Below, one piece after another: positions 8,048 through 16,531 of a DNA stretch of 64,000 nucleotides (within the stretch, counting starts at the first letter, position 1; every line of letters begins with the position of its first letter). The notes below the pieces were generated by a model. The model saw only the letters and a list, made by a program, of their open reading frames with translations, was not told the DNA's origin and ran no database searches. Source of the DNA: Simonsiella muelleri ATCC 29453 (lineage in GTDB: Bacteria; Pseudomonadota; Gammaproteobacteria; Burkholderiales; Neisseriaceae); contig NZ_CP019448.1 in assembly GCF_002951835.1 (NCBI RefSeq), positions 186,001 to 250,000 on the forward strand. The letters run 5' to 3'. Both the position numbers and the translations under genes were made by a program.

Positions 8048-9493
8048 TTAGAATTTATAAGTGTATTGGATACCTAAGATATTGGCATAATTATTGAATT
8101 CAGCAGATGTTGCGCCTTTGCTGTCCACGTCATTACCTGGTGCGGCTTCGGCTTCAAAACGCGTGTCATTAATATGAATATGGCTGTATGCCATGTCCAA
8201 ACTATGCCCTTTTTTGAAATCATATTTCAAACCAACAGAGTACCACATACGGTTACCATCGGGCATGGTATGCATACGTGTTTTTGCATTTTTGACGGGC
8301 GATTTATCAAAAGCAACCCCAGCACGCAATTGCAAAGGTTTGCTTAATTGATATGAGCCACCCAGTGCTACTTTGTAGGTATCACGCCACTTGGGTTTAA
8401 TGGTATTGGAATTGGAAAGTTGACCGCTTATGGTGGCTTTTTGATTATCAAATACCAAGCTGGCTTCATTGAAACGACTGTGGCGTGTCCAAGTAACATC
8501 ACCAAAAATATTCAATTTATCAGTGGCTTTGTACATACCGTGTACGGATGCAGATTCAGGTGTAATCAATTTGATGCTGGCATTTTCGCTTGGTAAGTAG
8601 CCTTTACCACCATTGGGATTCACAGAGCCATCTGAGAGTATAGAGACAGGTTGACTAATGCTGCTGGGATAAAGTTGTTGTGCAATTGCTCCATCGGCTT
8701 TCCACTCTGTTGTACCGTGTAATTTGTGTTCCACTTTAGAGCGGTAGGCAGCACCGACGCGTATGCGTTCATTGGGTTCATATAGCCAGCCAATGTGATA
8801 ACCAAAAGCCCAATCATCGCCTTTGGCTTCGGCGTGTCCATCAAAAGCGGCGCGGTCGGTGGTTGGAATACGTCCTGCTGCTTTTAAGGCAGCCAATTGC
8901 GTGTCGGTATAACGTGCGCTCCAGTCAGAATATTTGCGAAGTTCTGCTTTGGAGTATTGTGCAATTAAGCCTGCGCCAATGGAATGTTTTGGGGTAACTT
9001 TAAATGCAATAGATGGTTCAATATCTACAGTGGTTAAACCTAATTGATTAAAATTATAGCGTAATTTTGAATCTTTGCTGTATTCGGTTTTTGATGCAAA
9101 TGGAATGTAAATACCCAAACCCAAAGTGGTGCGATCATTTAGTTTGTATGCGCCATAAGCATGGGGTGCGAAAACGGCATCTTTGGTAATTTTACCGTTA
9201 TCTTGGCCACTTACTTCACTGCCCTGATAATAATAGGCTTTTGCGTTGGAGTATTTGATGGTAGGCATCACCAAATTGAGTGTTGCAGTTACTTGGTTTT
9301 TATCCAAATACGCTAAACCTGCAGGGTTAGAGAAAATGGTAGACGCATTGTCGGCTTCTGCAGCGGCTGCATTGGCGGTGCTTTGTGCGGTTACAGATTG
9401 CGTACCAAAATGGTAGCCTGATGCCATGGCGCATTGGGTGTAGATTACGCTTAAAAATAAAGCTAATGGTTTGATTTTATGGTAAGATTTCAT
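8048..9493 (-). CDS. FadL/OmpP1-family outer membrane transport protein
   Basis: A 481-residue outer-membrane beta-barrel. A signal peptide ends near AMA, then SGYHFGTQSVTAQSTANAA and the family hallmark STIFSNPAGLAYL mark the FadL N-terminal hatch. The chain ends in an aromatic residue (TYKF) as outer-membrane proteins do. The family moves long-chain fatty acids or other hydrophobic compounds across the outer membrane; the exact substrate cannot be told. An IS5-family element starts about 250 nt upstream of its start codon and may have separated it from distal control sequence. Confidence 0.9.
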   Translation of the reverse strand: MKSYHKIKPLALFLSVIYTQCAMASGYHFGTQSVTAQSTANAAAAEADNASTIFSNPAGLAYLDKNQVTATLNLVMPTIKYSNAKAYYYQGSEVSGQDNGKITKDAVFAPHAYGAYKLNDRTTLGLGIYIPFASKTEYSKDSKLRYNFNQLGLTTVDIEPSIAFKVTPKHSIGAGLIAQYSKAELRKYSDWSARYTDTQLAALKAAGRIPTTDRAAFDGHAEAKGDDWAFGYHIGWLYEPNERIRVGAAYRSKVEHKLHGTTEWKADGAIAQQLYPSSISQPVSILSDGSVNPNGGKGYLPSENASIKLITPESASVHGMYKATDKLNIFGDVTWTRHSRFNEASLVFDNQKATISGQLSNSNTIKPKWRDTYKVALGGSYQLSKPLQLRAGVAFDKSPVKNAKTRMHTMPDGNRMWYSVGLKYDFKKGHSLDMAYSHIHINDTRFEAEAAPGNDVDSKGATSAEFNNYANILGIQYTYKF

Positions 9494-9746
9494 ATATAAA
9501 ATTCCTTTCTAAAGCAACAAAACCCAATGATGCAGTGTTTTCAGGCAGCTTGAAACCTGAAAACGATAAGCTGATACATTTGGGTTTGTATAGAATAAAT
9601 TCTCTAGAATAATATTGCTATTCTAGTTTAATCTCTTTTAAAAAACCAGTCATTTTGTCAGAATTTGGTTAAATCAAGCCAAATAGCAACATTTTATTGA
9701 TAATTTTAGATAAAAAAGCTACAACAAAGTTTACAAAATTATCGTA
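9494..9746 (-). promoter_or_regulatory. Upstream region of the fadL-like gene with inverted repeat
   Basis: The 250 nt between the porin start and the insertion sequence hold a diverged DUS (near 9539) and an inverted repeat CTAGAATA-N7-TATTCTAG (9604-9626), about 115 nt upstream of the start codon. An operator role is possible but unsupported. Otherwise the region is AT-rich without recognisable genes. Confidence 0.35.
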
Positions 9747-10597
9747 GGGGCTAATGACATTTTAGCTATAATTTCAACCAAATCAAAGCACAAGCTAATG
9801 ATACAGTACTTTCATAATTACGTTTTAATTTATCGTACCGTGTTGCCAGCGCACGAAAATGCTTTAATCGTGCAAAAGCGTTTTCTACCAAGTGCCTGAT
9901 TTTATATAAATACCAATCTGTGCCCACATTAAGATGTTCTCTATTTTTCTTATATGGAATATTGGCTTTACTTTGTTTAGACTGAATTAACCGACGAAAA
10001 GTATCACTGTCAAAACCCCTATCAGCACACACGGTTTCATTATCACTTAAATCCAATTGTGCCAATAAATCAGGCGCAACAACAATATCATTTACATTAC
10101 CAGCTGTAATGATAAATTCAATTGGATTACCACAAGCATCAACCGCTAAATGAATTTTAGACGTATGACCACCGATACTCTTACCAACAGCTTGATGCGT
10201 AATGGATTGTTTACCCATACCGTGTTGATGAACGCGGATATGGCTACCGTCCATAAAGACCCATTCCATATCGGGTGTATCTACCAAATGTTTGAATAAT
10301 CGGGTAAAAATACCGCGTTTAGACCAGCGATTGAAACTTTGGTAAAGGCTGTTTGCTTTACCAAAATAACTAGGTATATCAGCCCATTGGCAGCCTGTAC
10401 GTAAGCGAAATAGGATACCTTCTACTGTTTTGCGTAAATTTTTCTTGCGATAAATGCCAAGCTGTTTCAAAATAGGCAACAGTCTTGACCATGTTTCATT
10501 TGTAAGCGTGTTTCGGGACATGGCAAAGGTTTGGGATGGTTGCGTGGAAACAATATCTTAAATCCTTTGCCTCTTTTTTTGAATTGTCAATAGCCCC
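9747..10597 (-). mobile_element. IS5-family insertion sequence, about 851 bp
   Basis: Near-perfect terminal inverted repeats GGGGCTAATGACA (9747-9759) and, at the right end, the complement of GGGGCTATTGACA (10585-10597) bound one transposase gene. The dinucleotide TA flanks both ends (9745-9746 and 10598-10599), consistent with the 2-3 bp duplications made by IS5-family elements. No DUS occurs inside. It lies between the fadL-like and ompA-like genes. Confidence 0.85.
9766..10521 (-). CDS. IS5-family transposase
   Basis: A 251-residue, apparently intact transposase in one reading frame. An N-terminal DUF4096-type domain (LTNETWSRLLPIL...LRTGCQWADIPSYFG) is followed by a DDE_Tnp_1 catalytic region with FMDGSHI (first D), CADRGFDSD (second D) and HLVENAFARLKHFR (E), the DDE triad. 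Many relatives are split by a programmed frameshift; this one is not. It could be active, since both ends and all catalytic residues are present. Confidence 0.93.
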   Translation of the reverse strand: MSRNTLTNETWSRLLPILKQLGIYRKKNLRKTVEGILFRLRTGCQWADIPSYFGKANSLYQSFNRWSKRGIFTRLFKHLVDTPDMEWVFMDGSHIRVHQHGMGKQSITHQAVGKSIGGHTSKIHLAVDACGNPIEFIITAGNVNDIVVAPDLLAQLDLSDNETVCADRGFDSDTFRRLIQSKQSKANIPYKKNREHLNVGTDWYLYKIRHLVENAFARLKHFRALATRYDKLKRNYESTVSLACALIWLKL

Positions 10598-10662
10598 TAT
10601 AATGCCAAAAAATTTTCTTTTAATTTTTCCTTAAATTATTTGATTCAACAGGAATAATCAGT

Positions 10663-11379
10663 ATGAATACAGAAAAAAATGCAAAGAACTACGCCAATAA
10701 CACGCCAGCCGAAAAAGGTGATCGTTTTGGTTTGTGGGTGGGTTTAGGTGCGGCTGCGCTGACGGCTTTGGGTGTGATTGGCTTGGCAATCTATACAGAT
10801 TATCAAGAAAATCAAAAAACTGAATCGGCATCGGGCGTGGCGGTTGTGTCGGAGCAAGCACCCAGCAGCATTCCTGTCAACGAAACTCAAGCCGCCAGCA
10901 TCGCCGCCAACACTTCTAATATCCAAAGTCAAGGCATGACTGCGCCATCTGATGTGGGTGATGACGATACAGTGCAAATCATTGTGGCATCACAAGTTGT
11001 GTCTGCACCATCTGCATCTGCAGTGGCTGCTTCTAGTACCGCTAAAGCGATTTTGGCTGCTGATGGCGTACAGCAAGAACAAAGCAAAGTGGTGGTAGAC
11101 GGTGATATCGTGCGTTTTTATTTCGCGACAGGCAAAGCCGATGTAACCGCCAATACTTTAGAATCACTCAAGGGCATCGTGAACGGCGTGAAAGCAGGCA
11201 AAAAAGCCGTGATTTTGACTTATTCTAACGTGGAATCTAACGAAAATTTAGCGCGTGATCGTGCATTGGCAGTGCGCAGCGTGTTGTTAGCAGCTGGTAT
11301 TCCCGATGGCAGTATCCAAGTGAGCAATCCAACCGCGGAAACCAACGACAGTCGTCGTGTGGAAGTGGTGTTACGTTAA
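10663..11379 (+). CDS. OmpA-family protein with single N-terminal membrane anchor
   Basis: A 238-residue protein with a short polar N-terminus, one hydrophobic segment (about residues 24-43, LWVGLGAAALTALGVIGLAI), a low-complexity Ala/Ser linker, and a C-terminal OmpA-like domain from about residue 145 (VRFYFATGKADVTANTLESL ... RRVEVVL). OmpA domains bind peptidoglycan, so it probably tethers inner membrane to cell wall. Some usual contact residues differ (SNVESNENLARDRALAVRS instead of GHTD..GN..LS..RA), so binding should not be assumed. The IS right end lies 65 nt upstream and may have replaced its promoter. Confidence 0.8.
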   Translation: MNTEKNAKNYANNTPAEKGDRFGLWVGLGAAALTALGVIGLAIYTDYQENQKTESASGVAVVSEQAPSSIPVNETQAASIAANTSNIQSQGMTAPSDVGDDDTVQIIVASQVVSAPSASAVAASSTAKAILAADGVQQEQSKVVVDGDIVRFYFATGKADVTANTLESLKGIVNGVKAGKKAVILTYSNVESNENLARDRALAVRSVLLAAGIPDGSIQVSNPTAETNDSRRVEVVLR

Positions 11380-11406
11380 TTTATTTATTAATGGAATTGA
11401 CTGATT

Positions 11407-11462
11407 TTCAGGCTGCCTGAAAAGAGTTTCTTTTGCTGAAACTTGTTTTCAGGCAGCCTGAA
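11407..11462 (+). terminator. Hairpin from inverted DUS pair after ompA-like gene
   Basis: TTCAGGCTGCCTGAAAA (11407-11423) pairs perfectly over 17 bp with TTTTCAGGCAGCCTGAA (11446-11462). It lies 27 nt after the stop and just before the MITE. Confidence 0.65.
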
Positions 11463-11468
11463 GATTTA

Positions 11469-11630
11469 GAACCTGTATTCATAGCCAACATGAAATGGAT
11501 TTTTGTCCCAGTTGGTGCGAATGTCAGGCGAATTTTATGCCAATAGCCGTTCCTATTGGCATAAAATTCAACGCAGCAGGCGTGCTAAATGGGGCAAAAA
11601 GACATCACGTTTGGCTTTGAATACAGGTTC
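11469..11630. mobile_element. MITE-like element, 162 bp, with TTA target duplication
   Basis: The ends GAACCTGTATTCA (11469-11481) and TGAATACAGGTTC (11618-11630) are perfect 13-bp inverted repeats that extend further with one mismatch. TTA flanks both sides (11466-11468 and 11631-11633), as expected for a TNA target duplication. Inside, a 17-bp perfect stem (11530-11546 with 11553-11569, loop CCGTTC) forms a long hairpin. There is no ORF. A related element is at 35468-35581. The right end lies only 35 nt before the start of the next gene. Confidence 0.78.
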
Positions 11631-11665
11631 TTATTTACATTTAATTTAAATTGGGAAAGAAAAAA

Positions 11666-12529
11666 ATGATGTTGATGCGAACTATTTTGGCGTCGGGTGT
11701 CATGATGGCATTGATGGCGTGTTCGGGTGGCGAAAAATCTACGCCAGCCTCCACAAATGAATCGGCAACATCTGCCACAACAGCATTAGATAGCAGCAAA
11801 ACTTATATTGTTGCCACTGATGCCAGTTATGCGCCGATGGAGTTTATGGAAAATAATCAGGTGGTTGGTTTCTCGCATGATGTTTTGGATGCAGCAGCCA
11901 AATCTCAAAATGTGAAATTGGATTTTGTGAATACGCCATTTGAAGGCTTATTTGCCAATGTGGGCAAAGGCGACAGCGACATTGCATTGGCAAGTATTAC
12001 CATTAATGATGAACGTAAACAACAATTGGATTTTTCCGATCCCTATTTTGAAGCCACTCAAATGATTGTTACCACCGAGCGCAATCACGACAAAATCAAA
12101 AATTTTGCCGATTTGAAAACACGTGCTGCGTCCGTACAATCAGCCACTTCAGGCGATTTGATTTTGCAAAATCTGCAAGGCAAAGACAGTGCCAATATTA
12201 AACGCTTTGAAACCATGCCATTGGCATTTAAGGAATTGGAAAGCGGTGGCGTAGATGCAGTGGTGGGCGACAGCAGCGTGGTGGGCTATTACGTTAAACA
12301 ACATCCGAAAGATAAATTGTTTACCATCGTGGATCCGAGTTTCATCAAAGAACAATACGGTTTTGCGTTCCGCAAAGGACGTAATGACGGTTTGCGCGAA
12401 GCCATCAACAAAGGTTTAAGCACCATCAAAGCCAATGGTACTTACGCTAAAATTGAGCAACAATGGTTCGGTCAGTCCGCGCAATCGGCACCAGCTGATG
12501 TTGCCAGTTCTGCCAGTACACCCAAATAA
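11666..12529 (+). CDS. Amino-acid ABC transporter substrate-binding lipoprotein
   Basis: A 287-residue family-3 solute-binding protein. The lipobox LMAC places the lipidated cysteine at residue 19, followed by a Ser/Thr-rich tether. TYIVATDASYAPMEFMENNQVVGFSHDVL is the classic N-terminal lobe; IALASITINDERKQQLDFSDPYF is the hallmark amino-acid binding motif. I start at ATG 11666, since GGGAAAG upstream is the ribosome-binding site and a TTG at 11651 would lie in it. No permease or ATPase genes are adjacent; the next gene is a glutamate symporter, so acidic amino acids are a guess. Confidence 0.88.
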   Translation: MMLMRTILASGVMMALMACSGGEKSTPASTNESATSATTALDSSKTYIVATDASYAPMEFMENNQVVGFSHDVLDAAAKSQNVKLDFVNTPFEGLFANVGKGDSDIALASITINDERKQQLDFSDPYFEATQMIVTTERNHDKIKNFADLKTRAASVQSATSGDLILQNLQGKDSANIKRFETMPLAFKELESGGVDAVVGDSSVVGYYVKQHPKDKLFTIVDPSFIKEQYGFAFRKGRNDGLREAINKGLSTIKANGTYAKIEQQWFGQSAQSAPADVASSASTPK

Positions 12530-12617
12530 TGAAGTGGTTTTCAGGTAGCCTTATTGATTCAGGCAGCCTGAAATCATCACATCAGAATAATGATTTTTTT
12601 ATACAAGGAAACAAACC

Positions 12618-13859
12618 ATGCAACCGATTGCACTCAATGGATATTACACGCTGATTGCAGCGACCATTGTTTTACTGTTTGGTAAAATTTTGGTAGATAA
12701 AATCAAATTCTTACGCGATTTTAACATTCCAGAACCTGTGGCAGGTGGTTTGATTGCTGCGACCATCATCACGGTTTTGTATTACACAACAGGACATTCA
12801 TTTACATTTGAAAAATCACTGCAAGACAGTTTTATGCTGATATTTTTCTCGTCAATTGGTTTGTCTGCGGATTTTTCGCGCTTGAAAGAAGGTGGGTTGC
12901 CATTAATTATCTTTTTGCTTGTTGTGAGTATTTTTATTTTTGTACAAAATATGGTTGGCATGGGTATGGCAGCGGTTTTGGGGCAAAATCCGTTGATTGG
13001 CTTGATTACAGGTTCAATCACGCTAACGGGCGGACACGGCACAGGCGCAGCTTGGGGGGCGACTTTGACCAAAGATTACGGCATCACAGGTGCAACTGAA
13101 ATGGCAATGACGTCCGCGACATTTGGTTTGGTCATGGGTGGTTTGATTGGTGGGCCAGTGGCGCGCCGTTTGATTAACAAAATGGGTAAACAGCCACAAG
13201 TTGAAAGCGCAAGCAATAACCCAGATTCTATAAACGACACCTTTGAAAATGCCAACCAACAACGTTTGATTACCGCAAATAATGCTATTGAAACCATGGC
13301 ATTATTTGCGGCGTGTTTGGCATTTTCATCGTTGATGGCGACTTGGGTGGGTAATCAAATTGATGCGGGTGTCTTACCGAAATGGACGAAAATGCCACAA
13401 TTTGTGTGGGCGTTATTTTTTGGCGTGATATTACGTAATTTCCTGACAGCGACTTTCAAAGTGAATATGTTTGACCGTGCGATTGATGTATTTGGTAATG
13501 CGTCTTTGAGTTTGTTTTTGGCGATGGCATTGATGAGCATGAAGTTGTGGGAGCTGGCGGGTTTGGCGACTGATATGGTAATTATTCTTTCTGTTCAAAC
13601 AGTTGTGATGATTTTTTATGGCTATTTTGTTACTGCACGATTCATGGGCAACGATTATGATGCGGCGGTGTTTGCGGCAGGACATTGTGGTTTTGGTTTA
13701 GGTGCAACGCCGACTGCGGTTGCCAATATGCAATCCATCACAAAAAGATTTGGACCTTCACACAAAGCGTTTTTGATTGTGCCAATGGTGGGTGCGTTTT
13801 TCATTGATTTGGTCAATGCAGCAATTTTGAATACGATTATTGCGTTGTTTGGACATTAA
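12618..13859 (+). CDS. gltS: Sodium/glutamate symporter GltS
   Basis: A 413-residue inner-membrane transporter with about ten hydrophobic segments. The N-terminal FNIPEPVAGGLIAA, the re-entrant-loop motif GLITGSITLTGGHGTGAAWG, and the C-terminal counterpart HCGFGLGATPTAVANMQ are characteristic of GltS (ESS family), which imports glutamate with sodium. A polar loop of about 30 residues (KQPQVESASNNPDSINDTFENANQQ region) separates the two halves. It follows the binding protein on the same strand after an 88-nt gap with a DUS. Confidence 0.95.
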   Translation: MQPIALNGYYTLIAATIVLLFGKILVDKIKFLRDFNIPEPVAGGLIAATIITVLYYTTGHSFTFEKSLQDSFMLIFFSSIGLSADFSRLKEGGLPLIIFLLVVSIFIFVQNMVGMGMAAVLGQNPLIGLITGSITLTGGHGTGAAWGATLTKDYGITGATEMAMTSATFGLVMGGLIGGPVARRLINKMGKQPQVESASNNPDSINDTFENANQQRLITANNAIETMALFAACLAFSSLMATWVGNQIDAGVLPKWTKMPQFVWALFFGVILRNFLTATFKVNMFDRAIDVFGNASLSLFLAMALMSMKLWELAGLATDMVIILSVQTVVMIFYGYFVTARFMGNDYDAAVFAAGHCGFGLGATPTAVANMQSITKRFGPSHKAFLIVPMVGAFFIDLVNAAILNTIIALFGH

Positions 13860-13942
13860 TATTAATTTTGATAGAGAATTAAATTTAAACGAGTACAGTG
13901 TTATTGCCTTGTCCTGTTGTATTTAATTTACTGTATCACTCG

Positions 13943-13969
13943 GGCTGCCTGAAAGTTTTTCAGGCAGCC
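13943..13969 (+). terminator. DUS-pair hairpin after gltS
   Basis: GGCTGCCTGAAA (13943-13954) pairs perfectly over 12 bp with TTTCAGGCAGCC (13958-13969) around a 3-nt loop, about 85 nt after the gltS stop. Confidence 0.6.
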
Positions 13970-13992
13970 TTCAACATGAAAAAATAAAGAAT

Positions 13993-14259
13993 ATGGATAA
14001 TTTACTCAATCAAATCAAGTGGGATAAAGATGGTTTAGTTTGTGCTATCGCCCAAGATTGGCAAACCAAACGTATATGAGATGCAGTGTTCGTGTTTTAT
14101 ATTGGGCAAGTATGCGGCATTTCGCGCCACACGGGGCGTGAGAGTTGCTTTTATCGGGTGTGGTAACAAGATGAATGGAAAATTCAAGATGCTGTATTAA
14201 AAGATGAAAAGGAAATTTACGGACATGCGCATTTGTATGGTGGATTAATAGTGAATTAA
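13993..14259 (+). pseudogene. hisI: hisI (phosphoribosyl-AMP cyclohydrolase) remnant with internal deletion and two stops
   Basis: Read from ATG 13993, the frame gives MDNLLNQIKWDKDGLVCAIA followed by QDWQTKRI and a TGA stop, the start of HisI. After the stop the same frame continues with DAVFVFYIGQVCGISRHTGR, then ESCFYRVW, a TAA, then QDEWKIQDAVLKDEKEIYGH and a natural end at 14259. The HTGRESCFY motif is diagnostic of HisI. Roughly 50 central residues (the WMNAEAL...WxKGxxSG region) are missing, two stops interrupt the frame, and the metal-site cysteine before HTGR is replaced by arginine. The gene cannot make an active enzyme. No hisE or other his gene is next to it. Confidence 0.85.
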
Positions 14260-14260
14260 A

Positions 14261-14299
14261 GCAGCCTGAAAACCAGTTTCCCAGTTTTCAGGCTGCCTT
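14261..14299. terminator. Bidirectional DUS-pair terminator between hisI remnant and dnaK
   Basis: GCAGCCTGAAAAC (14261-14273) pairs perfectly over 13 bp with GTTTTCAGGCTGC (14284-14296), followed by T-rich sequence on the plus strand. It sits between convergent units and probably ends dnaK transcription too. Confidence 0.65.
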
Positions 14300-14328
14300 T
14301 CTTTCTATTCTAAAGATTAATTTAAATA

Positions 14329-16245
14329 TTAATCTTTTTTATCTTTAACTTCTTGGAATTCAGCATCTACAATGTCATCATCTTTTTTGGTTTGACCATT
14401 CTGACTTTGTTCGGCTTCAGCTTGCGCTTGTGCGTACACCATCTCCCCCAGTTTTTGGCTGGCTTCGCCTAAGGCTTCGGTTTTGGCATCAATTTCAGCT
14501 TTATCGTCGCCTTTAACGGCTTCTTCAGCTGCTTTCATGGCATCTTCAATTTTGGCTTTTTCGGCAGCTTCTAATTTATCGCCATGTTTTTCCAAAGATT
14601 TTTTCACGGAATGAATCAATGCTTCGGCTTGGTTACGGCTTTGCACCAATTCAACCAATTTTTTATCTTCTTCGGCGTTGGCTTCTGCGTCTTTTACCAT
14701 GCGTTCGATTTCTTCTTCGCTCAAACCTGAAGAACCTTGGATGGTAATATTGGCTGCTTTACCAGTGCCTTTATCCTTGGCAGAAACGTGTAAAATACCG
14801 TTCGCGTCAATGTCAAAAGTAACTTCAATTTGTGGTACACCGCGTGGTGCAGGGGGGATGTCGCCCAAATTGAATTGACCTAAAGATTTATTGCCTGTGG
14901 CGCGTTCGCGTTCGCCTTGCAACACATGGATGGTTACTGCAGATTGATTGTTTTCAGCAGTAGAGAATACCTGTGATGCTTTGGTTGGGATGGTTGTGTT
15001 TTTGTTGATTAATTTGGTCATCACACCACCCATGGTTTCAATACCCAAAGACAATGGCGTAACGTCCAATAATAACACGTCATTGCGACCACCACCCAAT
15101 ACTTCGCCTTGAATTGCGGCACCGACTGCAACGGCTTCGTCTGGATTTACGTCTTTGCGTGGTTCTTTGCCAAAGAAATTTTTAACCGCTTCTTGTACTT
15201 TTGGCATACGCGTTTGACCGCCTACCAAAATCACATCATCAATTTGGCTGGCTGATAAACCTGCATCTTTCAATGCGATGCGACAAGGTTCAATAGAACG
15301 TGTAACCAAATCTTCTACCAAAGATTCAAATTTGGCGCGAGTAACTTTCATTGCCAAGTGTTTCGGACCAGTTGCGTCCATTGTGATGTAGGGCAAATTG
15401 ATTTCGGTTTGTTGACCGCTAGATAATTCAATTTTGGCTTTTTCTGCGGCTTCTTTTAAGCGTTGCAATGCCATTACATCTTGTTTTAAATCAATACCTT
15501 GTTCTTTTTTGAATTCAGCAATGATGTGGTCAATCAAGCGTTGGTCAAAGTCTTCGCCACCCAAAAACGTATCGCCATTGGTTGCCAAAACTTCAAATTG
15601 TTTGTCGCCGTCAATATCAGCGATTTCAATGATGGAAATATCAAATGTACCACCACCCAAGTCATAAACGGCAATTTTGCGATCACCGCTAGATACTTTG
15701 TCCATACCAAATGCCAAAGCGGCAGCCGTTGGCTCATTGATAATGCGTTTCACGTCCAAACCAGCAATGCGCCCAGCATCTTTGGTGGCTTGGCGTTGGC
15801 TGTCGTTGAAGTAAGCAGGCACAGTAATCACGGCTTCGGTTACTTTTTCACCTAAGTATGCTTCGGCTGCTTCTTTCATTTTACGCAATACTTCAGCAGA
15901 AATTTGCGGTGGTGATAATTCTTTGCCTTGCGCTTTTACCCAAGCATCGCCATTTGTGGATTTTACAATTTCAAATGGCATTAAATCGATGTCTTTTTGG
16001 ATTTCTTTGTCTTCAAATTTATGACCAATTAAGCGTTTAGCAGCATAAATGGTGTTTTTTGCGTTGGTAACGGCTTGGCGTTTAGCAGGTGCGCCGACCA
16101 ATACTTCATTGCCATCTAAATAAGCAATAACCGAAGGTGTGGTGCGTGCGCCTTCCGCGTTTTCAATTACTTTGGTATTACCATTTTCAGAAACGGCAAC
16201 ACATGAATTGGTTGTACCTAAGTCAATACCGATAACTTTAGCCAT
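14329..16245 (-). CDS. dnaK: Molecular chaperone DnaK (Hsp70)
   Basis: A 638-residue Hsp70. The ATPase domain opens with KVIGIDLGTTNSCVAV and carries IINEPTAAALAFG, VYDLGGGTFDISI and VILVGGQTRMPKVQ; the substrate-binding domain has LLDVTPLSLGIETMGGVMT, and a C-terminal lid follows. The length is standard. It folds and protects proteins with DnaJ and GrpE, neither of which is in this window. A clear heat-shock promoter lies upstream on the minus strand. Confidence 0.98.
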   Translation of the reverse strand: MAKVIGIDLGTTNSCVAVSENGNTKVIENAEGARTTPSVIAYLDGNEVLVGAPAKRQAVTNAKNTIYAAKRLIGHKFEDKEIQKDIDLMPFEIVKSTNGDAWVKAQGKELSPPQISAEVLRKMKEAAEAYLGEKVTEAVITVPAYFNDSQRQATKDAGRIAGLDVKRIINEPTAAALAFGMDKVSSGDRKIAVYDLGGGTFDISIIEIADIDGDKQFEVLATNGDTFLGGEDFDQRLIDHIIAEFKKEQGIDLKQDVMALQRLKEAAEKAKIELSSGQQTEINLPYITMDATGPKHLAMKVTRAKFESLVEDLVTRSIEPCRIALKDAGLSASQIDDVILVGGQTRMPKVQEAVKNFFGKEPRKDVNPDEAVAVGAAIQGEVLGGGRNDVLLLDVTPLSLGIETMGGVMTKLINKNTTIPTKASQVFSTAENNQSAVTIHVLQGERERATGNKSLGQFNLGDIPPAPRGVPQIEVTFDIDANGILHVSAKDKGTGKAANITIQGSSGLSEEEIERMVKDAEANAEEDKKLVELVQSRNQAEALIHSVKKSLEKHGDKLEAAEKAKIEDAMKAAEEAVKGDDKAEIDAKTEALGEASQKLGEMVYAQAQAEAEQSQNGQTKKDDDIVDAEFQEVKDKKD

Positions 16246-16286
16246 AATATTTTGCTCCTAATAAGATTTTGAATTGATGCTATGTA

Positions 16287-16314
16287 ATATGGGGCAGACA
16301 ATTTATTTTTCAAG
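16287..16314 (-). promoter_or_regulatory. Sigma-32 (RpoH) type heat-shock promoter of dnaK
   Basis: On the minus strand CTTGAA (16314-16309) and CCCCATAT (16294-16287) are separated by 14 nt, matching the RpoH consensus of CTTGAA and CCCCATNT. The -10 element ends about 40 nt before the dnaK start codon. Confidence 0.8.
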
Positions 16315-16460
16315 CCTAATCACGATTATCATGATTTTTCAGGTAGCCTGAATAAAAATAACATTGTTTGCCGATGATGGCTAGATAGGGTAGAGCATAT
16401 TTTTTTTCAAGTGCAGTGTGATAATTTTTCTGATGAAATGAAGTCAATTCATGCAAAAAC

Positions 16461-16511
16461 AATAAAAATTTCAGGCTGCCTCAATACAAAGAGCAGCCTG
16501 AAATTTTTATT
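16461..16511 (-). terminator. 19-bp DUS-based terminator after alaA
   Basis: Positions 16461-16479 and 16493-16511 are perfect 19-bp complements around a 13-nt loop; the core is the DUS sequence TTTCAGGCTGC. It follows the alaA stop on the minus strand and ends in T-rich sequence. Confidence 0.82.
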
Positions 16512-16531
16512 AATTCAATATGTTAAATTTT

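Noticed and set aside
11651..11665. TTG start for the amino-acid binding lipoprotein
   Set aside because: The TTG lies in the ribosome-binding sequence GGGAAAG and would lengthen the signal peptide unnaturally.
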